A stretch of 64,000 bases of DNA from Nelumbo lutea (Eukaryota; Streptophyta; Magnoliopsida; Proteales; Nelumbonaceae), in NCBI GenBank assembly GCA_022828595.1, contig JAKGHH010000004.1, positions 57,128,422 to 57,192,421 of the forward strand, read 5' to 3'. Positions 32,608-45,199 of the stretch are shown here, piece after piece. Every line of letters begins with the position of its first letter. Positions within the stretch are counted from its first letter, which is position 1. A program made the translations under genes and the position numbers. The notes beneath the pieces were generated by a model. The model had not been told where the DNA came from. It searched no databases and was given only the letters and a program-made list of their open reading frames with translations.

Positions 32608-34114
32608 TGATGAGTAGAATTTATCATATTTTTATCCCCAATTATTCTGTCTTTTATACTAAATTAGCATCTAATTGGACTCATATTTCTTGTATTTTGA
32701 TACAGGGTATGAAAGAAGGCATCAAGAGCAAAGAAAGACAAATCGGATGATTTTTCACAATTTCAACATCGTTCAGTGATCTGGGCCTAACTCACGTCTC
32801 CGAACTCCGAATGGGCTGATTCAAAATCCACTAGAAAGATAAGAGAAAAATCCACAACTTTCATGTTTTGGTCTTTCAAAGATTCGTCCTGCATTAAAGT
32901 CAATTCCGGACCCAAAGGTGCAGAAAATTCATATGAAGGCCCAATCCGCAGCTGAAGCCCAACTCGCAGAAAAGCCTGACTGAAGCCCAATTCGCAGAGG
33001 ATGTCTATTACGAATCCAAGAACAAGAAACTAAGAATAATCCTTCTAGATCCAAATTCTTGATGTAATCTTAGAGTAAAAAAGGGATTGAGTTCAAGAGA
33101 TAAAGATATAAGATTTGAATTAGGATAGGACTTTCTATTTCTTGTAAAGATCAACTTCAAGAGAAATTAGGAGACTGCCCCCTCCCCTTTAATTTATATA
33201 AAGGAGGAGGCGGACCAGCTTTGGACATCACTGGATCACTGAATCATTCAATCATTCAACTTCTGATTTGAATCAAGAAGCAATGAGCAATCAGTCAAGA
33301 AGGGTTCAAGAAAGGTTCAAGAATTCAAGAAACTTCAAGAAGAGGAGATCTCAGCACCATGGGCGAATTCAAGAGTTCTTTCTTCCCCTTTGTTTGTTTT
33401 AATTCTTCCATCATGAACTGATTTATTTCTTGCTAGGGCTATGGAAAGTCTAACCATGTTGATGAATATATTTGTATTTTCTTGATTTATCCAAGATTGT
33501 GATTTCCATGTAGTCTATGAATTATTGTGTTTAATGCAATTAAGAGCTTGGCCACACCTCTTAATTGATTTGAGTTATGTGAATGAATTGAGCAAAGAAT
33601 TCACATAATTGACAGAATAATTCATAGTGTGAATTGAATGGTATATAGAGATATATATACATGATTCATCTGAATTTAATGGTTTTCTTGGACTTAATGC
33701 ACTTCCATCTTGAGAGCTCTACTCGAGAAATCGAAGGGTTACCTGATGGCCATAGGTTTAGTACATCTCAAGAGAGAATATTAAATAAATTTGTGAAAAT
33801 CTCAGCTTATGGGAAAACAATTAGTCTTGGATAATTGGACTCATCAATATTCATTGCATTGGTTAGGTGGACCAAAAGTCGTAGTGATTCCATCATTTGC
33901 ATATTCGATTAGTGATCACCCTTTTTTTTACTTTTCTTTGTTCCAGTTTTTATTTTCAGTAGTTCTTGTTTCCTTAAATCTAAATTTCAACTATCCAAAT
34001 AACTAGGGAAGACTGTGATTCTAATACTTATTTTGTTAAATCCCCGTGGAAACGATATTATTGTATTACTTGATAACTAGTGCACTTGCTAGAGTTATAT
34101 ATTTATAGCTATCA
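32608..34114 (+). repeat. 5' LTR of B2
   Basis: The LTR starts TGATGAGTAG, ends TAGCTATCA, has a TATA box at 33195-33202 and the conserved ccccgtggaaacgatat block near 34040. It aligns end to end with the B1 LTR at 17629-19128. Confidence 0.9.
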
Positions 34115-34120
34115 AGTTTT

Positions 34121-34138
34121 TGGTGCCATTGCCGGGGA
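34121..34138 (+). other. Primer-binding site of B2 (tRNA-Asp type)
   Basis: tggtgccattgccgggga lies 6 bases after the LTR end. It matches the tggcgccgttgccgggga primer site usual in Athila elements at 16 of 18 positions. Both differences are C-to-T or G-to-A. Confidence 0.85.
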
Positions 34139-34312
34139 TTTAATCCTAAAATAATATTAGAATTTGTTAACCTTGATTAATTTGGACCTTTTATTTATTT
34201 TTTATTATTATTCTATTTTCCTTTTATTTCTTTCTATTTCTGTAATTATTTTTATTTTTATTTGTGTGTTCGAAAATTTTTGTTTCTTTTGTTGGTTCAG
34301 ATTTACTAGTGC

Positions 34313-35529
34313 ATGACACGCACTAGACAGGAAGGGTTAGATGAATTCGACCCAGAATTTGAAAGGACCCTTCACTTGTTGCAAAAAGCCAACAAAGGAA
34401 AATCAAGAGAAAATGTTGTTATTTGCGAACCAGCTATAGAGATTGAAGGAGAGATGGCAAAAGGAAATCGCACCCTCTTGGATTATGCTTGTCCAAACAT
34501 TGATAGGGCGACATCCAGCATGTGCAAGCCTACCATCCATGCCAATAATTTTGAAATAAAACCTGCAATAATTCAAATGATCCAAACTAATATTCAGTTT
34601 AGTGGGTTACCAAGTGATGACCCTAATGCACACATCGTTAACTTCCTTGAAATATGTGAATCATTTAAACACAATGGAGTTAGTGATGATACGATTAGGC
34701 TAAAGATTGGCTCAACTCACTCCCTGCAGGAAGCATCACCACTTGGAATGATTTAACCCATAAATTTTTGGCTAAATATTTCTCACCCTCCAAAATAGCA
34801 AAATTAATTAATGATATTACTAATTTTGCTCAACTCGAGAGGGAGTCCCTGTATGAAGCATGGGAAAGATTTAAAGAGATGCTTATGTGGTGTCCTCACC
34901 ATGGGATACCAATTTGGCGACAAACACAAACCTTTTATAATGGTATTACCCCCTCTAATCGGTTCATTATTGATGCAGCCGCAGGTGGTACAATCATGAG
35001 AAAAACTCCAGAGGAAGCATATAACTTAGTGGAGGAGATGGCATCAAACAGCTACCAGTGGAGCAATGATCGAACCAATTAGAGGGGAGTACACCACATT
35101 GATTCCTTTGCATCCTTATCTGTGCAAATAGCCAATTTAAATAAAAGACTGGATAATTTTAGTATTGCAGCCATTAATACAACACCTACCATCTCATGCG
35201 ATTTATGTGGACAAATAGGATATGCCAATTCTGATTGTCAATTAAATAGTCCTTTTATTTCCCATGAGAATGTTAATTTTATCTCTCATGCTGGCAGGTC
35301 AAATTACAACCCTTATTCAAACACATACAATCCAGGGTGGAAGAGTCATCCCAACTTCTCTTGGAACAACAATCATCAAAAGGCACCCATGGGATTCCAA
35401 CCACAATCGCCCCCACAAGAGAAAAAAAGCAATCTGGAGGAGATGATTTCTAAGTTCATCAACACTGCTGAAGCAAAATTCCAAAGCCATGAAACAGCAA
35501 TTAAGAACTTAGAAGCTCAAATGGGGTAG
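34313..35529 (+). pseudogene. Athila-type gag (B2)
   Basis: The frame begins MTRTRQEGLDEF and shows the capsid core ANNFEIKPAIIQM, FSGLPSDDPNAH, then LYEAWERFKEML and IIDAAAGGTIMRKT, typical of Athila gag. Near 34710 a short block is deleted (RLK is followed directly by the WLNSLP part), which shifts the frame. TAG codons at 35080 and 35527 stand for Gln. The zinc knuckle CDLCGQIGYANSDC (near 35200) has Tyr where His is expected, again a C-to-T change. Confidence 0.85.
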
Positions 35530-35538
35530 GTTGTAAGC

Positions 35539-36672
35539 ATGTTATCAGAAAGGAAAGAGGGAAAGCTACCCAGCAACACAGAAAGGAACCCCAGAGAGCA
35601 AGTAAACGCCATAACTTTAAGAAGTGGGAAAATAGTTGGCGAAATTCAAAGAAAGGACAAGGAAGCTGAAGTGGCCGATCTACAAAAGGAGAAAGAGGGA
35701 AGTACCCCTAAACTAAATTTACATGAAATTAAACTTCCTATTCCCTACCCAAGAAGAGTCTTGAAGGCTAAATTAGATAAACAATTTGAAAAATTTTTGG
35801 AAGTATTTAAAAAGATTCACATTAACCTTCCTCTTCTTGATGTGTTATCGTAGATGCCCAAGTATGCCAAATTTTTGAAAGAGGTAATGTCCAACAAAAG
35901 AAAGTGGGAGGATGGTGAGATGGTAAAACTAAATGAAGAATGTTCAGCAATTCTTCAAAAGAAATTGCCCCCAAAGCTTAAGGATCCAAGGAGTTTTTCT
36001 GTACCTTGCACCATAGGGAATACTGAATTTGAAAAAGCTTTATGTGATTTAGGTACTAGTATAAATTTAATGCCTTATTCTATTTTTGAAAAACTTGGAC
36101 TGCATGAACTAACATCTACAACTATTATCCTACAATTAACTGATAGAAGCATTAAATATCCTAGGGGAATAGTATAAGATGTTTTGGTCAAAGTGGGCAA
36201 TTTTATTATTCCTGTCACTTTCATTGTGTTGGATATGGAGGAAGATAGGACAATGCCTCTGATTTTAGGGAAACATTTTCTTGCTACTATTGATGCTTTA
36301 ATTGAAGTGTGAAAAGGTTTGCTTACCCTTAGAATCAATGGTGAAGAAGTAGTGTTCAATGTATTTAAAATTATGGAACATCCCAACACAATTGAACATG
36401 AAATTTATGCAATCAATAGCATTGATGTTGGTGCAATTAAAGTAGATACATCTAAATCAGAAGACATGCTGAAAATTGCACTTAACAATAGTCCTAATCA
36501 ATTGCAACAAGCAGAGCAGAAGTTTGTACTGAAATCAGAATTGCAAAATTTGACTTCTGATCCACATTCTTTTGAAATTACAATTCATAATGCATCTTTA
36601 CCTCCATCTCACACAAAACCCCTCACACAAAACCCCTCCCATTTATTGTGCAGGTCCCTATTCCAGGTTTAA
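35539..36672 (+). pseudogene. Athila-type gag end and protease (B2)
   Basis: The same frame continues through VNAITLRSGK (35607), IPYPRRVLK and PKYAKFLKEV to the protease with CDLGTSINLMPYSI (near 36045), whose aspartate is present. In-frame stops lie at 35851 (TAG), 36175 (TAA) and 36310 (TGA). The frame ends at 36672 shortly before the pol deletion. Confidence 0.82.
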
Positions 36673-36689
36673 ACCCACCTATGAAGGAT

Positions 36690-36830
36690 GAAAAGGGGAA
36701 GCATCGGAAGTAAAAAACCAAGTGGGGTGGACCCTTTAAAGGGGCTAAAGTATTCCCTCATGGAGCGATTGAAATACATAATGATGACGGGAGTACATTC
36801 AAGGTAAATGGACACCGGTTGAAACATTAG
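36690..36830 (+). pseudogene. Integrase C-terminal tail (B2)
   Basis: GPFKGAKVFPHGAIEI and FKVNGHRLKH are the last residues of Athila-type integrases. Their position directly after the protease shows that an internal deletion removed RT, RNase H and the integrase core. Confidence 0.75.
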
Positions 36831-36884
36831 GAAGCCTCACTTACAACAATGTGCTTGGCTTGGGTCATGGACTATTTTTCTTAG

Positions 36885-37765
36885 AACACAGGACCCCATC
36901 ATAAAGATGTGACCAGATGTAGACTTTCTACCATCTAGGTCTGACTAGTAGTCGGCATCGGTATACCCTAGGATCTATAGTGAACTACCATAGAATATCA
37001 GACAAAACTCTTTTGTCCTTTGAAAGTATTTCAATATGTTTTTCACAACTATCCAGTGCTCTTGTCCTGGGTTAGACTAGTATCTACTTACCACACTCAC
37101 TGCTTGAGCAATATCAGGCTAAGTGCACAGTATGGCACGCATGATGCTCCATATGGCTGAAGCATAGGGAGTCTTTCTCATGCCTTCAATCTCCTTGGGA
37201 GTCTTGGGAGACATGCTCTTAGAGAGAATCACTCCATGCCTGAAAAGAATATTTCCTTTCTTGGAGTTCTCCATACTATATCTCTTGATAATCTTGTCAA
37301 TGTAAGTAGATTGGAATAATCCTGTTATCCTCTTCGATCTATCTCTATAGAGTCAAAGTCTTAAGATGTAAGAGGCTTCTCCAAGATCTTTCATGGAGTA
37401 TTGCTGTAAAAGCCATATTTCACTGTAGTTAACATTCCTACATCATTTCCAATGAGTAGAATATCATCTACATACAGAATGAAGAAAGTAACATTATCTC
37501 CCATAGTCTTCCTATAAACACAGGGCTCATCTGGATTCTGCTCAAAGTCAAACTGTTTGGTGGTAAAGTCAAACCAGATGTTCCAGCTCCTAGAATCTTA
37601 CTTAAGTCCATATATGGATTGATTAAGTTTACACACCATGTGTTCCTGACCTACAGCAATGAACCCTTGTGGTTGATGTATGTAGATATCTTCAGTAAGA
37701 TCTCCATTCAGAAACGTGGCTTTTACATCCATTTGACAAATCTCATAATCATGGTATGCTGCTAC
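36885..37765 (-). pseudogene. Copia RNase H start and RT C-terminal part (copy A3)
   Basis: Read on the minus strand this matches A1 positions 3100-3940, including the YVDD region (tacatctac complement near 37465) and the AYHDYEIC-MDVK segment at its right end. No long frame survives. It ends exactly at the GCTAC target duplication of LTR-D. Confidence 0.8.
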
Positions 37766-39048
37766 TAGTGGGTGTTGAATCCAACCAAAAATAAAAATCC
37801 TGCTCGAATTAAATATTTTTGTATATAGTGATGAGCAATGTCATCTCCTCAGGGATTGGGTTGATTTATTTCCAAGAAAATAAAGTAGAGGGTTGTTATA
37901 AAGATAAGGAAAATAAAATAAATAAAATAAAGGTTCATTTGATAGAAGGCAACATCCGGTTGAAGGGATAAGTTCAGCCTTGATTCTTACAATTGATCAT
38001 CGAGGCAAGGAGGAGTTCAAATACTCATGAGTAAATTGGTTATAGCTAATAACAAGATCTAGTAGCCAATCTCTCTTTGTATTTTTGGCAACCAAAAAAC
38101 TCTTTGATTGCTTCTCTTATTAATAGATAGCCCTAAACAAGCTCTTAGGGTTTAATCTATTAACAGCATTAAGAAATTGAGAGGCCCAATTCTGGTCAGC
38201 GAATACACAAGCTCAGTTCATCTAAACCAGAATATATATTTTCATAACATAAACCGAAAACTTGTCCATAATCGGTTTATGTTATTTTCCACAAAGATTA
38301 AATCTAACAAACATATACAAATTTGACAATCTAATTGGCAATAGGTTATTTTATCGATTGAACAATGGATCGTGTTGCTCAATCAATAAAATAATCTTAA
38401 ATAGGAAATCACAATAAAACATATAAATACTCATAAACAATGAACTGAATTAAAATAAATTAGATCTCACAATTTTTCAGAACCAAGACTCCCTTAACCT
38501 TCAACCAGATAATAGATTATTTCCTTCTCTTCTTCCCTACTTCAGTGAGTGCCTTAAGTGCTAGTCGAACTCCCTTTATATAGCCTTAGGGGGAGGGGTT
38601 GTTTCCAACACCCCTTAGGAGTTCTTTCTTGAAAATAGAAAGTCTAATTTCCTAATGGGATAAGGCTTAATTCAGATCTAATCTTATCCTTATCTTTCTA
38701 ATTAGAAATCCCAACTAAGATAGACTTTGACTTTGTTTCTTTTTAGAAGTACAGCAAGAAACAGAAACTCTATCAAGAACTCTTGGTGACTCACGCCTCC
38801 AACTCAGCCAAATCCTACTAGGATTGATGGAACCCACTTCTTGCATGCTGAATTCGTACTACTAGGGTGGATGGGGCCCACTTCTTGCATGCTGAATTCG
38901 GATTGGTCTTCTCCCACATGCTGAGGCTATGTTGTAGGCTCCTATCAGCTCTCTTCCCAAATTGTGATTTTCTAAATAAAATCCATTAATTAACTTACTA
39001 ATTAAATAAGAAAAAATACAAATAATATGGAAATTATGCACACTATCA
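37766..39048 (-). mobile_element. Solo LTR (family LTR-D), perfect TSD GCTAC
   Basis: The 1283-bp insert is flanked by GCTAC at 37761-37765 and 39049-39053, and splits the copia RT between LLAVA and AYHDYEI. On the minus strand it starts TGATAGTGTGC and ends CACCCACTA (TA instead of CA). A minus-strand TATA box lies at 38575-38582. No internal region remains. The first 0.15 kb recurs at 41170-41316. Confidence 0.88.
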
Positions 39049-39160
39049 GCTACAGCTAGCAAGATCCTAATAAACTTAAGCATGGCCACTGGCGAAAAGG
39101 CTTCTTCATAGTCGATTCTCTCTTTCTGAATGTATCCTTTCACCACAAGATGAACTATAT
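38900..39160 (-). repeat. Direct repeat X, left copy (LTR-D start plus copia RT)
   Basis: These 261 bp span the right LTR-D/copia junction. The same sequence, with a 10-bp indel and scattered substitutions, follows the copia-A LTR at 41170-41442. The two copies thus bracket that LTR. Confidence 0.88.
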
Positions 39161-41169
39161 TGTTAGACAGTTTTCTATGCCCTTAACTTCAATCAAAATG
39201 ATGTACTTTATGAGTTTATTGTAAATGAATAAAAGTGCACATTTAATTCATGTTCCCTTGGTATGTTTCTATGTAATACCCTTAAACTGAACACTTAATG
39301 AGACTCGTGTTAGTTTAGAATGTTCACAGCCAGTGGGTCGGTCTGGGGAGACCTATCCTGACAAGGCTAACACTGTGGTGCCACCAAGTCGGTTGGGGTG
39401 GCTTGTCTCAGCTACCGGGGTGAGACCCTAGGCACATACAGTGTAGGATTATTTGAATTGGGGTGGCTTGTCTCGGCTACCGGGGTGAGACCCTAAGCAC
39501 ATACAGTGTAGGATTATTTGAATCTTTGAACTGGACCAGATTTCCAGTATTGCCCTGGACCTTGGACATTGATCGGCAAAACCGGAAAGTTACACCCGAC
39601 CCCTAGACTCGATTATGATACTGCACTAGGTGTCGGATTGGGCTGTCTTTGATGTACCAATCAGTGAGATCCTTAGCGGGGGTCAAAACCTAGGTATGTT
39701 GGGGCAGTCTGAGAATTCATCTGAGTAGGTAATCATAGTGACAGGATCAGCCCCTTTGTCGGACAAAGGTAATGATAGGGGATGCACTCTCACTGATGGA
39801 AACCAAGACTGCCAGAAGCCAATTTTAATCGTTGAGATTTGTTTTACAAAATATATTTTATATGAGATATAAAAGTATATATATCATGGTTTCAAAATGA
39901 TTTGCAAAAGATTTTAATTCCCGGGATCCATATAAGAGAGAGTGCAACACTGTTCCTTGCAGCCGAGGGAGAGGTCCTCTCTGGTCGGGTAGTGTATGAT
40001 CATTATGGGCTAAGAGGTTAAGTGTAAGACCATTGAGGATAATACCTGATGGGTTAATCTTCCATCTGCCCATAGTCCCCGGGTGTTACAAGGTGGTTTG
40101 GCCCAGGGACCACTTTGGGTAAGTGTTGGGCCCATAGAGCCCATCTAATGGGTTTCAGGGGGTGCACTGTCCATAACAGTGTATTCGGCCAGGCCTTGTA
40201 ACAAAGGTTGGGCTGAACCCATGTGGCTGATGTGTAGATCAATGTTTGGGTCTCACGCCATACAAGGAAGCCCAATTGGGCAGCAGTTTGGAAGGCTAAA
40301 TGAATACATAACCCTAAATGGGCCTTAAGTCCATTTCAAACTGGGCTAATTTGATTAGTCGCTTAAGGGGCGAATTCTGAGATAAGATCAGCTCATAGGA
40401 TTGGGCCCACACCCTATCCACTTAGAGAGTCCAAGATCTGAATAAGATTTAGATATAAAAACTTCCTAATTAGATTAGGAGATGGCTGATCTAATTTGCA
40501 GATAAGATAAGGGTTATCCCTTATCTTAAAAGGGACTTCTAATCCATATATGATTTGGGTTAGCAACTCCTAATGGGATTAGGAGCTGATCCCTTTAAGT
40601 CTATATAAGGAAGAGGGTGCGGAAGCCTTTAGACACAACACAACAGACAACCACAAGCAATAGTCTTGTCTTCAGAGCTGAAATCATAGAAGAGAGAATT
40701 CTGCACCCTGCAAATACTCTCTTGCCGCCTCCTTCCTGTAGCCGCCCCCTACAGCAGTTCGATCTTCATTCTTTGGGAGAAATCAAGATTGGATCTTGAT
40801 TCCAATCTTTTGGAGAAAAGATTGGTAGGAGTTGTATTCACAAGCCGTCCAGGTGATTCTTGAGAAGGATCAAGTTCTTTTGGAAGAACACTGTTGATTC
40901 TGCTCCACCCTGCAATGCGCCATCTTCAGTGGGAGCAGATTTTGGATCCTACCTTGGGCGTGAACACCTCCATTGAGAGATATTGTTTCTCTGTATCAGG
41001 TATTATCTCTCCCTACTCCTTTTTGGTTCAGATATGGTTCAGTTTATAGTTCAAGAATGATCCTTGAAAATATGATTTTCTAAATAGGGAATGCGATTCC
41101 CAGTTGAAGGGAGAGAAAAATTTTTGAAATTCGCCCCCTTTATTCCGCAATTTTGGGCGTCCATGTGAT
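39161..41169 (+). repeat. Copia-A LTR, plus strand, with irregular right border
   Basis: It starts with the canonical TGTTAGACAG and runs through palindrome (39754-39768), TATA box (40602-40609) and U5. It stops at ccatgtgatgga without the terminal CTCTAATCCCTTCA. A 50-bp segment near 39460 is locally duplicated (gtctc.gctaccggggtgagaccc). There is no 5-bp TSD; instead repeat X lies on both sides. It is a solo LTR with an abnormal junction. Confidence 0.85.
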
Positions 41170-41442
41170 GGATTGGTCTTCTCCCACGTGCTGAGGCTAT
41201 GTTGCAGGCTCCTTTCAACTCTCTTCCCAAATTGTGATTTTCTAAATAAAACACAATAAAATCCATTAATTAACTTACTAATTAAATAAGAAAAAAATAC
41301 AAATAATATGAAAATTATGCACACTATCAGCTACAGCTAGCAAGATTCGAATAAACTTAAGCATGGCCACTAGCGAAAAGGCTTCCTCATAGTCGATTCT
41401 CTCTTTTCTAAGTGTACCCTTTCACCACAAGATGAGCTTTAT
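41170..41442 (-). repeat. Direct repeat X, right copy
   Basis: The copy begins at ggattggtcttctcccac, sharing GGAT with the truncated LTR end, and contains the LTR-D terminus, the GCTAC site and the RT segment. From 41443 on, the copia RT continues normally to its N-terminus, so this copy is the one joined to the rest of A3. Confidence 0.88.
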
Positions 41443-42720
41443 AGGTTTCATTGTTACCATCTGGGCCCTTCTTCCTCTTGCAAATTAACTTGCAACCAAT
41501 TGCTTTTACACTAGGGCGGGTCTTCAAGAGTCCAGACCATGTTGGTCTCCATCGAGTCCATCTCCGCTTTCATGGTGTCTACCCACTTAAAGGAATCTAC
41601 ATCCAACATAACTTCCATATAAGTTACGGGATCTTCCTCACTAGTCATGGCTTCTACCATGTAACTTTCTTGGGCATAGCTATAACGAACTAGAGGCCTG
41701 GATACCCGAGTAGAATATTTAGGTTGGTTACTATTTGGAGCTTGTGGGACATCTCCCACTACCCTTATGCTCTCCTCATCAAAAACAACTTCCTGATGAT
41801 GATTATTCATGATGTAATCTTCTTCCAAGAAATGGGCATTTCAACTGCAAAACACATTTTTCTCTTTTGGGCCATAGAATAAATATCCTATAAAGCCTTT
41901 GGAGTAGCCTACAAATAGGCAATGGCTAGTCTTGGATTTTAATTTGTCAGCACTCGTTCTTTTAACATGTGTTGGACAACCCCAAATCTTCAAGTGTCTC
42001 ACACTTGATTTCTTACCGATCCATAGCTCATATGGAGTCTAAGGAACAAATTTGGTTGGAACCCGGTTCAGCACGTATATTATAGTCTCTAATGCATACC
42101 CCCAAAAAGATGTAGGTAGTTCTGAGTGTACGAGAAGTAATTAGACCATATCCAATAAAGTTTTGTTCATCCTCTCTAACACACCATTTAATTATGGTGT
42201 AGCAGGAGGAGCTAACTGTGAAACAATCCCATTGTCCTTTAAGTAGTCTCTAAATTTGTCGGAGAGATATTCACCTCCTCGATCTGATCAAAGGGCTTTG
42301 ATTTGTCTCCCTATCGGTTTTTTGACCTCTTGCCTGAATTCTTTGAACATTTCAAAGGATTCAGACTTATGTCTAATTAGGTAAATGTAACCATACCATG
42401 AATGACCATCGGTAAATGTTTTAAAATAAATGTGCTGGTAACGTGTCCCAACATTCAGGGGACCACATACATCAGTATGTATTTGGTCAAGCATGCCTGT
42501 AGATTTTCAGGCTTATCTAAAAATGGATATTTCATCATCTTACCCTGAAGGCAAGGTTCACAGGTTAGAAGATCTTCTACAGTTAGAAAATCCAAACGAC
42601 CATCCTTTACCAACCTTGTGACACGATCTATGTTAATGTGGCCAAGTCGTTAATGCCACAAGCATGTGGGATTAACTATTTCATGTATTCTCTTCTTGAG
42701 GTTTATTTCTGACATAGTTT
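41317..42720 (-). pseudogene. Copia RT N-part, linker, integrase and pre-integrase (copy A3)
   Basis: The linker frame 41828-41511 reads through VGDVPQAPNSNQ and METNMVWTLEDPP into RT. Integrase follows rightwards: the RSDRGGEY region near 42275 and, in frame 42494-42288, HTDVCGPLNVGT and MFKEFRQEV. The pre-integrase region lies near 42540-42680. Frameshifts separate these pieces. Confidence 0.8.
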
Positions 42721-42899
42721 TGGTTATGTTTGTTTATAAAGAAGGATAGAGAATATATAGACCATTCTCAAGTTCTCCGTAAGTGAGAAATTTGTTATTC
42801 CATTTGATAGTAATCACATTACTAAATAAAATAGAATAACCATCCAAACACAACTTTGAGACAAAAATCAAATTTCTTCTTAAGCTTTGTACATAAAGA

Positions 42900-43925
42900 G
42901 AATCTTTAAGTACAATGATTTCATCTCTGAAAACTAATTCTATAGTTCATGTGGCTGTAGCTGCAACTATTGCAAAAGTCCCCAAGTAGAGTGTAACTTC
43001 TCCATCACTCAGTCTTCTACTTGTCTTGAACCCCTGCAATGTATTTACATGCATGAGAATAATCCCTAGAGTCAATACACCAAGAAGCAGAAGTGACCAA
43101 CAAATTGGTCTCTATGACGAAAGATGCAAAATTACCTTGTTTCTTAGTCTCCAGGTACTGAGGACAATTCCTCATCCAGTGGTCGGTTTGCTTGCAAAAG
43201 TAATCGGCATCCGATGTCTTGTCTTTCTTTTGCCTTTTAGGCTTGCTAACCTTTTTTTGAGGCTTTGTTTTTGCTTTCCCCTTCTTCTTGCCTGACTTGC
43301 CACCTTCAACAACCATGGCTATGGGCTTATCCTTCTTTACCAATTCTTCATCCCTCTACAACATATTATTGAGTTCCTGAAGGCTAACATTTAGCTTATT
43401 CATGTTATAATTCATGATAAAATGATTAAAGGAGGGAGGCAATGAGTTTAGAATGGCATCAACTTTGGTGACATGATCAAGCCCTGACCCGAAAGCCTCC
43501 AGTTCATTGATGTAGCTTGTCATATTTAGACAATGGTCATGAACCATTTAGCTCTCAATCATTTTAGCGGTCATAAACAACTTTAGGACCTTCTATCGAG
43601 TAAAACAATTCTACTCTTCATACATCATTCTCAAACTATCCAGGATATCCTTCGACACTTCGATCATATCGAACTGTCTCTGTATCGCATTGTCAAGGGA
43701 GGCTATGATGTAGCACCGGGCAAGAGAATTCTCTTTCCATTCTTGATATTCCTTCCTACGGGCCTCAGAAGCCCTATCACCCATACGATTCGGAGCAAGG
43801 TTTTTAGCAACCTCGTTCAATTCCGTGGACGTTAAAACTAGCATGAGGTTAAGGAACTAGTCAGCATAGTTTGGGTCCTTAAGCTTATTATCATCCAACA
43901 ATTTGGCAAATTGTCCGTTTGCCAT
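42900..43925 (-). pseudogene. Copia gag and protease (copy A3) with lost key residues
   Basis: Gag starts MANGQFAKLL at 43925 and continues with SLDNAIQRQFDMIEVSKD (near 43685). The frame 43343-43017 has a lysine-rich tail, the zinc knuckle and the protease. The knuckle reads DADYFCKQTDHWMRNC, so its first Cys is missing. The protease motif reads CIDSRDYSH, so the catalytic DSG has become DSR. The product would be inactive even if translated. Confidence 0.82.
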
Positions 43926-45199
43926 TTCTAATAAAGGGCAAAGCAAATTATTTGTCCACACCTGATTTAATTCATGTTATCCACATAGAAATGGATTTTA
44001 ATATATGTTCCCTTTCCATTTATTCATCTCTGAGATTTCCCTCCCATCTCAGTGACAGAGACTGTGGTTGTCTCTAGAATTGTGGGAAATCACATACAGT
44101 GCATGGAGCTAACTGCTTCAGCTACATAACCCACCACCTTCTATGAATGATCATATCCACTCATGTTATGATCTTTCCCTTTGGCCTCTATCAAACAAGG
44201 TTCATTGCCATTTTAGATTAAACCTTTCTGTCCAATAAGTGCTTACCCATCACATTCGTGAACGCCAACGTACCGTGACAGAGTCCAACATTTTAGGATA
44301 GGCCCCTCCCACATCAGTCTATGGCGCCCCTATCATCTTATGAAACAATCCAACAGACTCACCAGCAAATGGATAGCCCAATTTTATGGTGCATCTCCTC
44401 GTTACTGATAAGCCCATCTTCATGCTAATGATGGAAAGCCTCTAGAGAGTTCATAAAGTTAAATTCAAATGGGCCCATAATGGGCTAGGGCTCCACAAAA
44501 TTCCTCTTAAGAATGAAGCTTATGTGGGGCCCATCAATAAGAGAGATCACCCAATGATCTTAAGGACACCATGGCAATGATGTGCATTCATCCATGGTGT
44601 GTGAAACAGTCACTATCAAATTGACATGGGCCATGTGCTTATGACCCATGTACGTAGCAAATCACACATCATACATCACATGCATGAAACAATCACATAA
44701 TTGATCCAACCAATTAAATCATCCGTAAAACCATAAATTAATTAGGTTAAATCAGTATCAGCCCATTAAAGCCTATAGAATTATCATATAACATTATCTT
44801 GGTATATGGACTGAACTGCAAAGAGCAGTTTGGCTCGTATAGCATTTATGCTATATTAGGGCTTATGCAGATTTAACTTAATAAAACTGGGTTTTACAAG
44901 GTGGGCCGAATTGCATCTTGTAATGGGACATTCAACCCTTGGCCCAAATCAGAATTTGGGGCTGAGAATAGACCCTTATTGAACCACAGGTTCGGTCCAA
45001 ATAGTTTGGACCAATCTTGGGTCAAACCAGCCTTGGGTTTGGTGTCCATTACAAGATTCAATTCAACATTGTGATCTGAAATTAACAACAGCCGATTAAA
45101 GACAATCGAGAATCAGCAAGAATATATATCAAAGGGTTGTGCGTGTGATTTCACACCTACAAAACAAAGAATTAATTTCATATCTACATGCCCATAACT
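43926..45199 (-). other. Long leader (5' UTR) of copia copy A3
   Basis: About 1.2 kb of non-coding sequence between gag and LTR, shared with A2 and A4. It is the most complete leader here. I could not find a convincing primer-binding site at its LTR side; the U5 end is diverged over about 40 bases, so the border is approximate. Confidence 0.65.

Larger units (their letters stand above)
32608..36884 (+). mobile_element. Athila-like element B2, truncated, 5' LTR to gag-protease
   Basis: A 5' LTR, an Asp-tRNA-type primer site, gag, protease and only the last part of integrase follow on the plus strand. RT, RNase H and most of integrase are deleted near 36660-36690. The 3' LTR is absent: at about 36885 the sequence changes to reverse copia RNase H (copy A3). 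The gag and primer site support the Athila type. Confidence 0.85.
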
